Source: Notamacropus eugenii (taxonomy: Eukaryota > Chordata > Mammalia > Diprotodontia > Macropodidae). From it: a stretch of 64,000 bases of DNA. The notes under the pieces are model-generated. The model was not told where the DNA came from. It did no database searches and was given only the letters and a program-made list of their open reading frames with translations. A program made the translations under genes and the position numbers. The stretch spans positions 392,110,853 through 392,174,852 of the forward strand of contig NC_092872.1 of the NCBI RefSeq assembly GCF_028372415.1, read 5' to 3'. How positions within the stretch are numbered: position 1 is the first letter of the stretch; each line of letters begins with the position of its first letter. Positions 37,218 through 49,493 of this stretch are shown here, one piece after another.

Positions 37218-38853
37218 TCACCTGCTACTAGAGCTCTCAGTCCACAGACAGTGTGGGGTTGAGCAGAAGATCAGAGGGACATTGCAAAGATTTATTTTTC
37301 AGCACTGACACAGGACTGTCTTGCTTTGCTCATGCTTCAATCTGGGTTGCAATCCTGGGTGGTGGTCCAGGAGTGAGGAGGAGTTCGGGCGTGGCAGAGT
37401 GGCAGTGGTAAAGAGGGAATCCTCCTCACAGTTCCAAGGCAGGGAATAGTACTTGTGATCACTCAGCAATCTGAGTATAGACCAGGAGAGGAATAAAAAC
37501 ATCTCTTTTGATCATACCAACTTAGAAGAACTAAAAATTTACACATCCTTAGAAATATGTCTAGAAACTGTTACACAAAATCCCTGAAGTTTGGGACAGT
37601 ACACCTTCCACAATGGAAGCAGAGAACTACCTTAATGAAGACGTAAAAATTGTCTGGAAAATGAGCAAGCAGTGAAAAAACTCAAATTTTAAAATCTTAC
37701 TTTGGTGACAAGGAAGATCAAAACATACAAGAAGAAGAAGACCAAAGTCAAAGCTCCTATATTCAAAGCCTCAAAGAAATATATGAATTGCTCTCAGGTC
37801 GTGAAAGAGCTCAGAAAGAATTCTGAAAATCATGTAAGAAAAACAGCAGAAAAATTGGGAAGATAAATGAGAGTGGTACAAGAAAAACATGAAAAAGAAA
37901 ACAAAATCTTGTTAAAGGAGACCCAAGAAATTGCTGAAGAAAATATCACCTTAAAAATAGTTTAGCTCAAATGCTAGAAGAGGTCCAAAAAGCAAATGAA
38001 GAGAAGGATGACTTTTAAAGCAGAATTGGCCAAATTGAAGAAGAGGTCCAAAAGCTCAATGAAGAAAATAATTCATTAAAATTAGAATGGAGCAAATGAA
38101 AGCTAATGACTTTATGAGAAATTGGGAACTTTTAAACCAGAAGGAAAAAGAATGAAAAAAAAGACAATGTGAAATATCTCACTGGAAAAAAAATGATTTG
38201 GAAAATAGATCATGGAGACATAATTTAAAAGTTGTCAGGCTACCTGAAAGTCATGATCAAAAAGAGCCTACACATCATCTTTCAAGAAATTATCAAGGAA
38301 ATCTTCTCTGATATTATAGAATCAGAGGTAAGATAGAAATGGAAAAAATCCACCTATCACCTCCTGAAAAATATTGGAAAAGAATGTTCCTAGGAATATT
38401 GTTCCCAAATTTCAGCATCCTCAGGTCAAGGAGAAAATATTGCATGCAACCAGAAAGATAAATTCAAGTACAATGTAAAAAACAGTCAGGATAACACAAG
38501 ACCTAACAACTTCAAAGTGGTGGAATTGAAAAGACTTGGAATATGATACTCTGCAGGTCAGAGTAGCTAGGATTAAAGCCCAGAATTAACTACCCAGGAA
38601 AACTGAGCATAATGCTTCAGAGAAAAAGATGAACGTTGAATGAAATAGAGGACTTTCAAGCATTCTTGCTGAAAAAAACCAGAGCTAAATAGAAAATCTG
38701 ACTTTCAAATGCATTAAGAGATTCATGAAAAGGTAAACAGGAAATATAAATCTTAAAGGACCTATTAAAGTTGATACTTTTATATTCTTACATGGAAACA
38801 TGGTATTTTTATCACATGAGACCTTTCTCAGTATTAGGGTAGTTGGAGGGAAT

Positions 38854-38854
<1 letters not shown>

Positions 38855-38917
<63 letters not shown>
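38855..38917 (+). repeat. CA microsatellite, about 31 units
   Basis: An uninterrupted CA run at the CA site of the HAL1 3' UTR. The next element begins at its right edge. The CVCV frame on the minus strand is an artefact of the repeat. Confidence 0.97.
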
Positions 38918-38920
<3 letters not shown>

Positions 38921-39727
38921 AACCTCAGTTTATAAGTTTATAAGTAACCCAGTTTGCCTATGCTTCGCTAGAGGAAGAAAATTTTTCGCAAAATTTATCT
39001 TACAAGATGAACAAAAATCGACTGTTCAAACATCATGTTTGTACTTGAACTGCTCAAAAAGGGATGAAGCTCAAATAGTGCAATGATTTTTTTTTGAACC
39101 CACATAAGATTGCATTCCATCGCAGGGAGTGAGGGGAAGAAGATTTAAAACTTATAGAAACGATTGTTGAAAACTGAAAAAAAAAAATTAATTAATTTTT
39201 AAAATGCCAAAAACAATTGCCATTAGATAGATTCCTAGTCAGAAGTGAATGTAAACGAAAAAAAAATCAGTGAGCCAAAACTCGAAAATGATTCTGAAAA
39301 ATGAAACATAAAAATAAGTGAAGGCAGTAGTGTCAGTCTTACTTTTGGTGAAAGTAGCATAACAGGTAACACTCCTGATGTTGAAATACCCCATGTTCTC
39401 GTAGGAGGAGATTCTTCTTTCAAGCAATAACCCTTCTTCCTCCTCCTTCTCATCTCCCTCATGCCAGCCACGACTCTTCTTAAAAGTAAAGTGCAGGTTA
39501 ATTTATTTTTTTTTAAATTTGTATTGTCTAATAATCATTGTCATTGTATTTCAGGTGCATTAGGGACAAAATTACTTAACATTTTAATAATTATTTTTAT
39601 GTAAATATTTTTTGGGAATGTGGTATCTATCATCCAAGTTTACATTATTTCTTATGGGAAATTTGCAATATGAACAAATCACATGACAAACAGAATCTTG
39701 CAATGAATTAAACCCATAAATCAAGGT
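38918..39727 (+). mobile_element. Tigger-like (pogo/mariner) DNA transposon, nonautonomous or decayed
   Basis: The left end GAACCTCAGTTTATAAGT and the reverse complement of the right end (ACCTTGATTTATGGGTTTA) form diverged inverted repeats of the Tigger form (CCTCGGTTTACGAG...). The interior near the right end has the typical 'ttacattatttcttatggga'. About 810 bp; no transposase frame survives (a short frame at 39235-39471 shows no recognisable domain). TA duplications are not clear at the left because it abuts the CA run. Confidence 0.65.
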
Positions 39728-39784
39728 ATATACATATATATGCACACATAGATACATATATATATATGCATAAAACATCCCTAG
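39728..39784 (+). repeat. AT-rich simple repeat at insertion junction
   Basis: TATACATA/TATGCACA-type repeats between the Tigger end and the inverted ORF1 piece. Confidence 0.7.
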
Positions 39785-39890
39785 GAACTTTTACACTATA
39801 CTTGAACTGTTTCTTTCTGGTTGCATGTAATATTTTCTCTTTGACCTAGGGATGCTGAAATTTGGCTATAATATTCCCAGGAATATTATA
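39785..39890 (-). repeat. Inverted copy of HAL1 ORF1 segment
   Basis: The reverse complement matches 38390-38480 of the same HAL1 closely: 'ccaaatttcagcatcc', 'gagaaaatatt.catgcaacc', 'ttcaagta.a.tgtaaaa'. It sits after an AT-repeat junction and before the HAL1 3' UTR resumes. Confidence 0.75.
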
Positions 39891-40753
39891 TGTATATATA
39901 CATATATGTTTATATATAGGGGGGCGCATAGAGAGTTGAAAATGAAGGGATGATATCTGAAAAATAAATTGAGGAATGAAAGAGGAGAGAAAGGGGAAGA
40001 AAAGGAGCAGTAGAATGGGGTAAATTATCTTACTTCAAAGAGGCAAGAAAACCTTTCATAGTACAAGGGAAGAGGGGGAAGGAGAGAGGGAATGAATGAA
40101 TCTTCCTCTCATTGCGTTTGATTTAAGGAAAGAAGAACATACACACTCAATAGGGTACGGAAATCTGTCTTACCCTACAGGAAATCAGGGTGGAAGGAGA
40201 TAAGGTGGGAATGACAGAAGGGAGGGCAAAAAGGAGAAGGGGGTAATCAGAAGCAAACATTTTTGAGGAGGGATAGGGTCAAAGGTGAGAATAGAATAAA
40301 TGTGGGTAGGATAGGATGGAGAAAATGTAGTAAATGTTTCACAACATGACTGTTATGGAAGTGTTTTGCATGACTGTGCACATACAATCTATATCAAATT
40401 CCTTGCCTTCTCAATGAGGGTGGGTGGAGGAGGGAGGTACAGATGGAATGTGGAACTCAAAATTTTTAAACGAATTGTAAAAATTGTTGTTACATGCAAC
40501 AGGGAAGTAAGATATACAGACAATAGGGTATAGAAATCTATTTTGCCCTGTAAGAAAATGGAAGGGAAGGGGATAAGAGAAGCAAGGTGGTCATGATAGA
40601 ATGAAGGGCTTATTGGGGCAAAGGGTAATCAGAATGCCCATTGCCTTGGGGTGGGGGAGAGGGGAGAGATGTGGAGAAAATTTAGAACTCAGAATCTTAT
40701 GAAAGTGAATATCGAAAACTAAAAATAAATTAATTAATAAGAAAAAAGTTTTT

Positions 40754-43355
40754 AAATTCTGCATCAATATTCATTAGGGAAAATGATCTATGAATTTCTT
40801 TCTCTTTATTACCTTTTTCTGATTTACATATCAGCACCATATTTGTGTCATAAAAGTAGTTTGGTAGGACTCCTTCCTTTCGTATTTTTCCAAATACCTT
40901 AAATAGCATTGAAATTAATTGTTCTTTAAATGTTTGGGAGAATTCACTTGTGAACCAATAAGGTTCTGGGGATTTTTTCCTATGGAGTTCATTGTTTTGT
41001 TCAATTTCTTTTTCTAAGATGGGGTTATTTCTATTTCCTGATCTGTTAATCTAGGTAATTTATATTTTCACAAATATTCATTAGTTTCACTTAGATATTC
41101 AGACTTAATGACATATAAATGGACAGTATATTTCCTCATGTTTGCTTTAATTTATTCTTCATTGGTGGTGATTTCACCCTCTTCATTTTTGGTACTGGAT
41201 ATTTTCTCTTTCTTTTTTTAAAAAGTTAAATTTTCCAATGGCTTATCTATCTTATTGGGTATTTCCCCCCTAAAATCACCTCATAGATATATGTATCAAC
41301 TCAATAGCTGTTTTCACTTTCAATCTTGTTAATCTCATCTTTGATTTTCAGGATTTCCAATTTGGTGCTCAATTGTGCATTTTAAATTTATTCTTTCTCT
41401 AGGTTTTTGTGTTTTTTGCAACCCACTTCATTAATCTATTCTTTTTATTACAAAAAATTATTTCATTGTTGTGATACATTTTTGCTTAATTCATATTCAC
41501 CTAATAACTACTTTGGCTGCATCCTGTAAGTTTTTGTATGTTGTCTCATTACTGTCTTTCTCTTGAATTAAATTATTGTTTCCATGATTAATTCTTTCAC
41601 TTACTTATGCTTTAGTATTAGATTATTTGGTTTCCATCTAATTTTAATCTATATTTCCAATGCTTTTGTTGAATTTAATTTTATTGAATTATAATCCAAA
41701 AGTAATTCATTTAAACTTTTGCCTTTTAATATCTGATTTCAAAGTTTTTAGGTCTTACTAAATAGTCAGTTTTTGCATAGATGCTTTGTGTTGCTGAGGA
41801 AAAAAAAAAGTTATATTCTTTTCTGTTCCCATTCTGTTTGCTCCAAAGGACTGTCATATCTAACTTTTCCAATATTCTATTTTCCTCCTTACTTTCTTTC
41901 TGGTTTGTTTTTAGATTGTGTTTGCTGAGTTCTGAGAGGGGACAGTTGAGATTCCACGTTAGTATGGTTTTGCTGTCTTTTTCTTCCTGTAATTCACTTA
42001 ACTTCTCCTTTAAGAATATGGGTACTATTCCATTTTGTGCATGTACATATTTAGCACCGATATTGCTTAACTGACTATTTTACCTTTTAGTAAGATGTAG
42101 TAGTTTCTTTCCTTATCTCTTTTAAGTAGGTCTATTTTTTGCTTTTTCTTTGTCTGAGATCAGGATTGTTACCATCTGCACCCTTTTATTTTACTTGAGG
42201 TGAAACATAACAGATTCTGCTTAAGGCCCTTATGTTAACTCCGTGCTTGTCGCTCTGCTTCAAGTGCACTTATTGTAAAATTCTGGGTTTTGATCTACTC
42301 TGCTATTCATTTAGATTTTATGTGAGAGTTCATCCCATTCACATTTATGATTACTGTGTCTTTTTCTCCATCCCACCCTTCCTCCTGTATTTCCTCTATC
42401 TCCTTTCACCATTTCCATTCTCATCAGTATTTTTCTTTTACCACCTACCTACCTACCACCTCCCCTGATCTTTTCTCCCTTTTGTCACTCCCCTCCCACC
42501 CTCATCCCCTACTTCATCTCCTCCCATCCTACTTCCCTGACAGGTAGGATAGATTTCTATATCCAACTGATTGCACATATTTTTCCCTCTTTGAGCCAAT
42601 AGTGATGAGAGTAAAGTTCAAACTATGCTCAGCCCCTACCATCTTCCCCTCCACTGTCATAGGTTTTTTGGGGCTCTTTATGTGAAATAATATAACACAT
42701 GCTACCTCTCCCTTACTTCTTGTCCAGTGTACACCCCTTTATTATCACTTAATTATTTTTATATCATTCCTCCAAATTCATCTCACACCCTTACCCTCTA
42801 TCTGTATTTCTTCTAGCTGTACTATTAGTGATACGGATTTTAGACTTGCAAGAATCATCTTCCAGTATAGGGATATAAATAATCTGACTCTGTTGAATCC
42901 CTTATTTTTCCCCCCTTTTTACTTGTTTATTCTTCTCTTGGGGCTTGATAGCAGAAATAACAGTTTTGGTTTAGTTCTGGCCTTCTATATCATTGAATGA
43001 CTATTTTCCCAACATTGATGTATTATGCTTAATGTTTCCAGTTAAACGATTCTTGGTTGTAGTCCTGACTCCTTTATATTCTGAAATATCATGTTCCATC
43101 ACCTCTGATCCTTTTATGTTGCAACTGCCAATTCCTGTATAATCCAGATTGTGACTCACACATATTTGGATTGTTTCTTTCCAGACAATTATAGTATTTT
43201 TTCTTGACATGATACTTCTGATATTTTGTATATTCTTTGAAGTTTTTATTTTGGGATCTCTTTCTTGATATGATCGATAGATTCTTTCAATACCAATTTG
43301 GCCCTCTGATTCCTTGTCATGATAATCACTGTCTATTATCAGATTCTGTTTTTGT
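40754..43355 (-). mobile_element. Old L1, part 1 of 3 (ORF1 end, endonuclease, reverse transcriptase start)
   Basis: On the minus strand, ORF1 C-terminal text at 43210-43001 is followed by endonuclease-region sequence around 42300-41800 and the reverse-transcriptase entry near 40970 ([19 protein letters not shown]). It then meets the HAL1 at 40753. The 5' UTR and ORF1 start are absent. Together with parts 2 and 3 it makes about 5.2 kb of L1. Confidence 0.8.
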
Positions 43356-43361
43356 TGTTTT

Positions 43362-45872
43362 TTTATTTTTTCAAAAATTGAATTATTTTATTTGTTTTCA
43401 GTGTTAGGCAATCACTTCCATATATCTTAGATTTTTTTTCCCATTCCCTCCTCCTTAGTCCCATCTCCTTCCCCAATCCCTCCCTGAGATGGTGTACAAT
43501 CTTCTATAGGTTCTACATATATATTCCTACTAACTGCAAGTTGCATAGAAGAATTAAAATGCATGGGAGAAATCATAAAACCAAACAGAACAAAACAAAA
43601 CATAAAACAAAAGAAAATGGACGGTTTCTATCTGTGATCCAATTCCATAGTTCTTTATCTGGATGTAGAAGGCATTTTGCCTCAAGAATCCACTGGAAAT
43701 TTTTTAAGTCCAAGCTTTTCAGTGAAGTACTAAGTGTAGCAAAAAAATTCCTCACACATTGTGGTTGTTGCTATATACAGAGTTCTCCTGGTTCCGCTCC
43801 TTTCACTCAGCATGAGTTCATATAAATCTTTCCGTACTTCTCTGAAGTTTTCCTGTTCATTATTTCTCATAGCAAAATAGTATTCCATTACATTCATATA
43901 CCACAACTTGTTCAAGCATTCCCTAATTGATGGGTATCCCCTTGATTTCCAGTTTTTGGCTGCCACAAAGAGAGAAGATATAAATATTTTTGTACATGTG
44001 GGACTTGTAACCATTTCTATGATCTCTTTGGGATAGAGTCCCAGAAGAGATATTGCTGGGTCAAAGGGTATGTACATTTTTGTAGCCCTTTGGGCATAGT
44101 TCCAAATTGCTCTCCAGAGTGGTTGGATCAGCTCACAGCTCCACCAATGATGAATTAGTGTTTCAACTCTCTCACATCTTCTCCAACATTTATCATCTTC
44201 CTGCTGTGTCATGTTAACCCATCTGATAGGTGTGATGTGGTACCTCAGAGTTGTTGTAACTTGCTTCTCTCTAATCAATAGTGATTTAAAGCATCTTTTC
44301 ATAGGATTTTAGATATCTTTAATTTCTTCCTCTGAAAATTCCCTGTTCATATCCATTGAACATTTATCAATAGAGGAATGACTTGTATTTTTGTACATTT
44401 GTCTCAGTTCTCTATATATTTTAGAAGTGAGGACTTTATCACGGACGTTAGTTGCAAAAATTCTTTCCCAGTTTTCTGCTTCCCTCCTAATCTGGTTTGC
44501 ATTGGATTTGTTTGTGCCAAAACTTTTCAATTTAATGTAACCAAAATTATACATTCTACACTTCATAATGTTCTCTATCTCTTGCTGAGTCATACATTTC
44601 TCCATTCTCCATAAATACGACAAATCCACTATTCCTTGCCCCACTAATTTGTTTATAGTATCCATCTTTGTACCTATATCATGTATCCATTTGGACTTTA
44701 TTCTTGTGTATGGTGTCAGGCATTGGTCTATGCCCAGTTTCTGCCACATTGTTATCCAGCTTTTCCAGCAATTTTTGTCATACACTGAGTTCTTATCCCA
44801 GAATCTGGGCTCCTTGGGTTTATCAAGCAGTAGATTGCTATATTCAGTAACTACTGTGTCTTGAGTACTTAACATATTCCACTGGTCAACCCTTCTGTTT
44901 CTTAGCCAGTGCCTAGTGGTTTTGATGATTTGGTAGAGCTAGGCCACCTTCCCTAGCACACCTTTTCTTTAGTTTCCTTGATATTCTTGACCTTTTGTTC
45001 TTCCAGAACAATTTTGTTATTATTTTTTCTAGCTCTAGAAAATAATTATCTGGTAGTTTGATTCGTATGGTGCTGAATAAGTAAAACTGTTTTTTGTTGT
45101 TTTTTGCAAACATTTTTTGGAGTGCAGAAATTTTCCTGTCTTTTCAATTTGAACTCTACTTCCAAGGTGTAATGGGCTTTTTCTTAGGCATCTTGTGCCA
45201 GAGGATGCAGGTCCTCTATGATTATGTGATGCTGTACTCATGTTGCCCTGAGGTTCAGGAGGAACCCTCCTGTCTGTTGCTATGCTGAGAGTGTGGCTGG
45301 TGTTGCTGGAAGCCAAAGGAGTCTGGCATCATACCTGGTGCTGATTTGGGGTCCTCCTCCTTTTGTCTGACTTGTACTGAGACCCGGTGGGGTGTTTCTG
45401 CATTTCCCTAGGGCTACTATGAAACAGTCAAGATCTGGTTACTGAAGGATGCCTATTTGCCTTGGGCTGTACTGAAGCACATGGAGGTCTAGCCACAGGG
45501 AGAATGCCTGTGGCTACACTGAAGCACATGGTGGTTCTCGGCCTTGGAGTCTGCAGATTCCCATGGCTATGCTAAGGCATGTGGGGAGTCCTTGTGTTGG
45601 CATTTGTCCACTCCATCACACTGGGGCTCAGGATGTCCTGCTGGTTTGCTGAGGTGGCATTTGCTGCTGAAATGCTCCCTGTTCTGGAATGTGATTCCTT
45701 TTTACCTGAGTGATAAAGACCTTTCTTGCCAATCCACCAAGTCTCCCCCATATCTTTCCACTGGCTCTACTCTTCTAGAGTTTGTTGCGGGGCACTATTT
45801 TATGGTTGTTTGAAGGCAAATATGGGAGAACTACAGTAATTTACTGTTAACTCCACCATCTTGGCTTGCAGA
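43362..45872 (-). mobile_element. L1 with both ends but a large internal deletion
   Basis: The 5' end near 45870 carries CAAGCCAAGATGGTGG and a 5' UTR to about 45095. This joins directly to ORF2 C-terminal sequence (KLPDNYFLELEKIITKLFWK near 45060). Two long frames follow, 188 residues (44875-44309) and 190 residues (44302-43730). They include CWRRCERVETLIHHWWSC, the L1 C-terminal cysteine motif, and PFDPAISLLGLYPKEII. The 3' UTR and tail end at 43362. ORF1 and about two-thirds of ORF2 (around 4 kb) are missing. ORF2 is otherwise the best kept here, suggesting a younger copy. A frame change or stop separates the two frames, so it is dead. Confidence 0.85.
45856..45870 (-). promoter_or_regulatory. 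YY1-like motif at L1 5' end
   Basis: The minus strand reads TGCAAGCCAAGATGG at the element start. Confidence 0.5.
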
Positions 45873-45964
45873 AGTAGAGTCCCTATAGGTCACCAATTTC
45901 ATACCTGAGAGTATTTGTACAATTTGGATTTATTGGTTGCAAATACAGATTATGATAAATATTC

Positions 45965-46140
45965 AAGAGGTAGAATGACACAGTGGATAGAGAATAGAAG
46001 CAAACACAGTCTTGGGTTCAACACCTATATGTGATCTTGTGTAAGTCACTGAACCTATCACTACCCAGAAAATTCCCTAAGACTAGGTAAGTTCAGTGCA
46101 GGCATAGAGCTATATTGGTAGAGATGTTTTTTTCCTGATG
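45965..46140 (+). repeat. Old tRNA-headed SINE
   Basis: 'gacacagtggatagagaata', then 'tcttgggttcaacacctata', then 'gtaagtcactgaacct'. Same family as 4385-4625. Confidence 0.6.
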
Positions 46141-46149
46141 AGTTCTCTA

Positions 46150-46530
46150 TATTAATTAGATCATAATGTTTATGATATTAAATAGAATTAATAATTAATT
46201 AGATCTGAATACTCCCTAAAATAATGACGGCCAAAAGTTGCTATGAAATCAAAAGGATGATTAAGTGACTTTTAATTTGTTTAAAATCACAATAGATAGA
46301 TATAATCGATATGCACACATACAGGGATTGCAGAGTGTGAATGTGGATATGCAAAACATTTATTTAGCTTATGCATATTTCTATGTTTACTATTCAGGTC
46401 AGGCCCCCATTCCTGTGGAGCTCAATATAGACAAAGTTTTGTGCAAATGGATTCCAGAAAACTTTTGCAATAATTCTGAAGTCCTCAGTTCACAACACAG
46501 AGATTGGGTATATTGATCTAATTAAGATAC
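46150..46530. other. Unassigned DNA
   Basis: An 83-residue frame at 46265-46516 has no recognisable domain; no gene supported. Confidence 0.5.
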
Positions 46531-46640
46531 AAAGAGGACAAGTGGTTTACCTGAGCTTTCACAGTTAGTAACTAGCACAATTAGGATGGGGGTTCTGTTG
46601 CCCTGATTTCCAAGTCCAACAAAGGTTCTTGTACAAATGC
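46530..46640 (-). repeat. MIR fragment
   Basis: Antisense MIR core: 'tttacctgagctttcacagt tagtaacta'. Confidence 0.5.
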
Positions 46641-47489
46641 AGACCAAATGAATAACTTTCCTCTTCACAAAGTGGCCCATAACCTAAAAAGGTTGCCTAG
46701 GATTGGAGAAAAATTTATAGGAATTTGCTAAGATGGCAATTTAAAGGAAGAACAGAGTATAACTTCTTTGGCAAGTTAGAGAAATCTCAAAAATGTCCTT
46801 GACCCTGAAAAAGAAATATATTAGTTATCATTTTAACCAATCTCTGGTTTTCAGTTGTTGGAGACTATTTTCTGAGTGCCCAGATTGTTGTCTACTGTAA
46901 TTGTCACTACCATTTGTACTTTTCTGGATGTTGTTATGTGATATGGTATTTCAGTCCCTCTAAACTTCTTTTATCTATTTTTGCTATACAACATATTTTC
47001 TAACTTTTTCTTTTCTTTTCTTTTCTTTTGTATGATACAGCTATGTAGGATATAGTCAAAGGCATTAATCTTCACTGTCTCTAAGAAAATATTGAGCTAT
47101 CCAAGTCCCTTTTTTTAAGAAATTTTTATTCAGGCTCTGAATTCAATCCCTAAACTTCCCATTATGTAAATTTAAAACCTCTCAAATATACAAAGTTGGG
47201 AACTATTGCAATTGACATTGTTACTTCATCCTGATTATGATTTTAAAAATAAATCTGCTGATTAACAATTTGCAATTTAATTTATTCATTGGACATTTGA
47301 AATTGCTGTTTGTTCAGTGCCATGTGCAAAACAAAAAGAGGGAAGAAATATGAAAATAAAGCCATGTAGGGAAAAAATCCTCTGAAACTTAGGATTTGTT
47401 TATTTTAAAACTTAGCTGGCTGTGTCTTTTTTTTAGATTTTTAGGTTTATCCTTTAAAGAATAAAAGCATTTGCTCTATGCATTCAATT
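46641..47489. other. Unassigned DNA
   Basis: Only a short TTTTC run near 47005-47030 stands out. Confidence 0.5.
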
Positions 47490-47660
47490 TCAACAAGGAC
47501 TTCTTAAGCATCTACTATGTACCACACATTGTGCCGGGTACTGGGATATAAGGACAAAAAAATAAACAAATTTAAAAAATCCTGTTCTCAAGGAGCTTAC
47601 AATATACTTGGTATATAGTAACTATTTATTGTATATTTTATTGTGTATTAGAACTGTCAA
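47490..47660 (-). repeat. L2 LINE 3' end, inverted
   Basis: 'gcatctactatgtaccacac attgtgc' and 'ctcaaggagcttacaata' are the usual antisense L2 end. Confidence 0.7.
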
Positions 47661-48561
47661 AAATACTGGAATATTAAATTTGGATCATCACAGATGCTTG
47701 CTCTAAACACTTGTTTTGTATGATGTTGTTGAGTCTAAACCAGATCTGTGCCAGAAAGAAATACATTATCTAAAAGATAGATGCTGAATGGCCTGGGAAG
47801 CTGGTCTCAGTGATCAAACACTCTTCAGACTGACAGGTTTATCTCCTCTGTCAGAGTGCAATTTCAAGCTGTAGTGGATCCTTTTGGAAACTGTTTGAAA
47901 CCTCTAGCAAGTTTAGAGCATTAATAACTCAACATTGCTGTCAGAGGCAACTTGGTCTGTGATTTCTATGAAGTCAATAGACTCAAATGCCATAAAGATA
48001 AGAAGAAAATCCACTGCTGCGTAAGAGATGAAATAAAAGTCATTAAAATGGAGTACCCTCCCCTTACCTCTCCCCCCCACAGAATGTAGACTCCTGTTAA
48101 TCAAATGAGGAGAGAGAATGTATTATAGATACCAAAACCTATACAAGATCAAGAGCAAACAAACACACACATTCATACATGCACATGTGTATAACCCCCA
48201 TTGCCCCAGGACTACAATGGACTAGTCTTCAGCAGGTATAACTTCTTAATAGAATAACCACTCAAGGCCTCCAGAGGTACAACTGAAAAATTCAGCTGCA
48301 TATTGATTTGTACAGGGGCACACTAGCCAGCTAAGTAGAATTTGATTGCTTCAATTCAAATACAAACACAAAATGACATCAGTTCTGCAGGAAATTGATG
48401 GAACTCATGTTCTAAATCTTTAGAGATGCAGCTTCAAATGTCCAGAATGCAGAAGTTAAGTTCAGAATATAATGTGGTCCTTTAGCAAGTAATTGCTTCC
48501 ATGTTGTAAAATACAGTTATTTTCCCTTGTCTGCAGTTCCACATTCTTGTCTTCCTTCCCT
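47661..48561. other. Unassigned DNA
   Basis: No gene or clear repeat recognised. Confidence 0.5.
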
Positions 48562-48575
48562 AGTCATGATCAATT

Positions 48576-48892
48576 GGGGCAGCTAGGTGGGTGCAATGGA
48601 TACAGCACCAGTGCTGGAATCAGGAGGACCTGAGTTCAAATCTCACCTCAGACACTTGACACTCACTAACTGTGTGACCTTGGGCAAGTCACTTAACCCC
48701 AATTGCCTCATTCTGGGTCATCTCTAGTCATCCTGATGAATATCTGGTCACTGGATTCAGATGGCTGTGGAGGAGAAGTGAGGCTGACGACCTGCGCAGC
48801 CCTACCTCATTCAAAAACAAAGTCAAGTGCAAGTCATGTCATCATTTCTCTGATGGCATGGTCTTCTTTGGCAATGAAGGACGAGTACACAG
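48576..48892 (+). mobile_element. Full-length marsupial SINE with RTE-type tail and 14-bp duplication
   Basis: The head GGGGCAGCTAGGTGGGTGCA, a 'gacctgagttcaaatctcac' block and the tail 'tggtcttctttggcaatgaa' match the SINE at 5508 over its length. AGTCATGATCAATT flanks it perfectly at 48562-48575 and 48893-48906. The perfect duplication and higher match suggest it is the younger of the pair. Confidence 0.92.
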
Positions 48893-49184
48893 AGTCATGA
48901 TCAATTCAAAGAGCCCTGTATAAAATCCAACACAATACACCAGATTAGGGGAACACCTCCACTCAGGGCTCTATGGGACTTGAGTCATTTCCATAATCCT
49001 CTCTGATAGTTTTATTATAAGTCCCCTTAATATAGAAACTTGTTGGACTCTCTTGTATATTCTGTGTTTCTTTGTATTGACCTAGTTAAATTTCAAATCT
49101 TTTTTAACTTCTAATTAGACACTCCAAATCACATAATTTGAAATATTGACTTTGGTCAGGATACACATCTTGTTTGACATGCTT

Positions 49185-49320
49185 TTCTCCCTCTACTCTA
49201 CTTATCCACTCCCTCTCTTTTCTTCCAGGATCAACTCAAATCTCATATCTTCTTAATCTTTTCTGATGGATCTTACCCCTAGTTTTCTCCTTCTTTTGAA
49301 CTCTGGTACAAACATTCTGT
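49185..49320 (+). repeat. L2 LINE fragment
   Basis: 'cttccaggatcaactcaaat' followed by 'tctgatggatcttaccccta' follow the L2 3' region order. Confidence 0.45.
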
Positions 49321-49379
49321 TTGCACCATTCATTTAACACAAAATATGCAGCTCTTGAATAGATAGTGTGTCATAAGGG

Positions 49380-49482
49380 TCAGTCAGTTAAATTTAGAGA
49401 CGATAGTACCTTGATTCTTGCCTTGTCCTGCCTCACATCTACTGTTTAACTTTGGGCAAGTAAGTCACTTAACATCTCACTG
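49380..49482 (+). repeat. SINE (MIR-like) fragment
   Basis: 'cttgccttgtcctgcctcac' followed by 'tttaactttgggcaagtaag tcactta'. Confidence 0.5.
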
Positions 49483-49493
49483 TAATAGGTAAC

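Larger units (their letters stand above)
36284..40753 (+). mobile_element. HAL1 (half-L1) inserted in the old L1, itself interrupted
   Basis: A 5' UTR from 36284 (GAAGCAGAGC, a decayed GGGGCAGAGCC) is followed by ORF1 remnants at about 37600-38690 ('gaagaggtccaaaagctcaa' and 'ggagaaaatattgcatgcaa'), a CA run, an insertion block (38918-39905), and the 3' UTR (39906-40753) ending in an A/T-rich tail. No ORF2. Flanks AAAAATTGCATCA (36271-36283) and TTAAATTCTGCATCA (40752-40766) look like a decayed duplication, and the old L1 continues on both sides. The 3' UTR modules match the complete HAL1 at 9000-9760. Confidence 0.82.

Noticed and set aside
38685-38915. Cysteine-valine repeat protein frame
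   Set aside because: Pure translation of the CA microsatellite.
43730-44875. Possible intact gene from two adjoining 190-residue frames
   Set aside because: Both are the C-terminal part of L1 ORF2, in a copy lacking ORF1 and most of ORF2.
46265-46516. 83-residue frame
   Set aside because: No recognisable family, AT-rich random composition, and no splice or promoter context.
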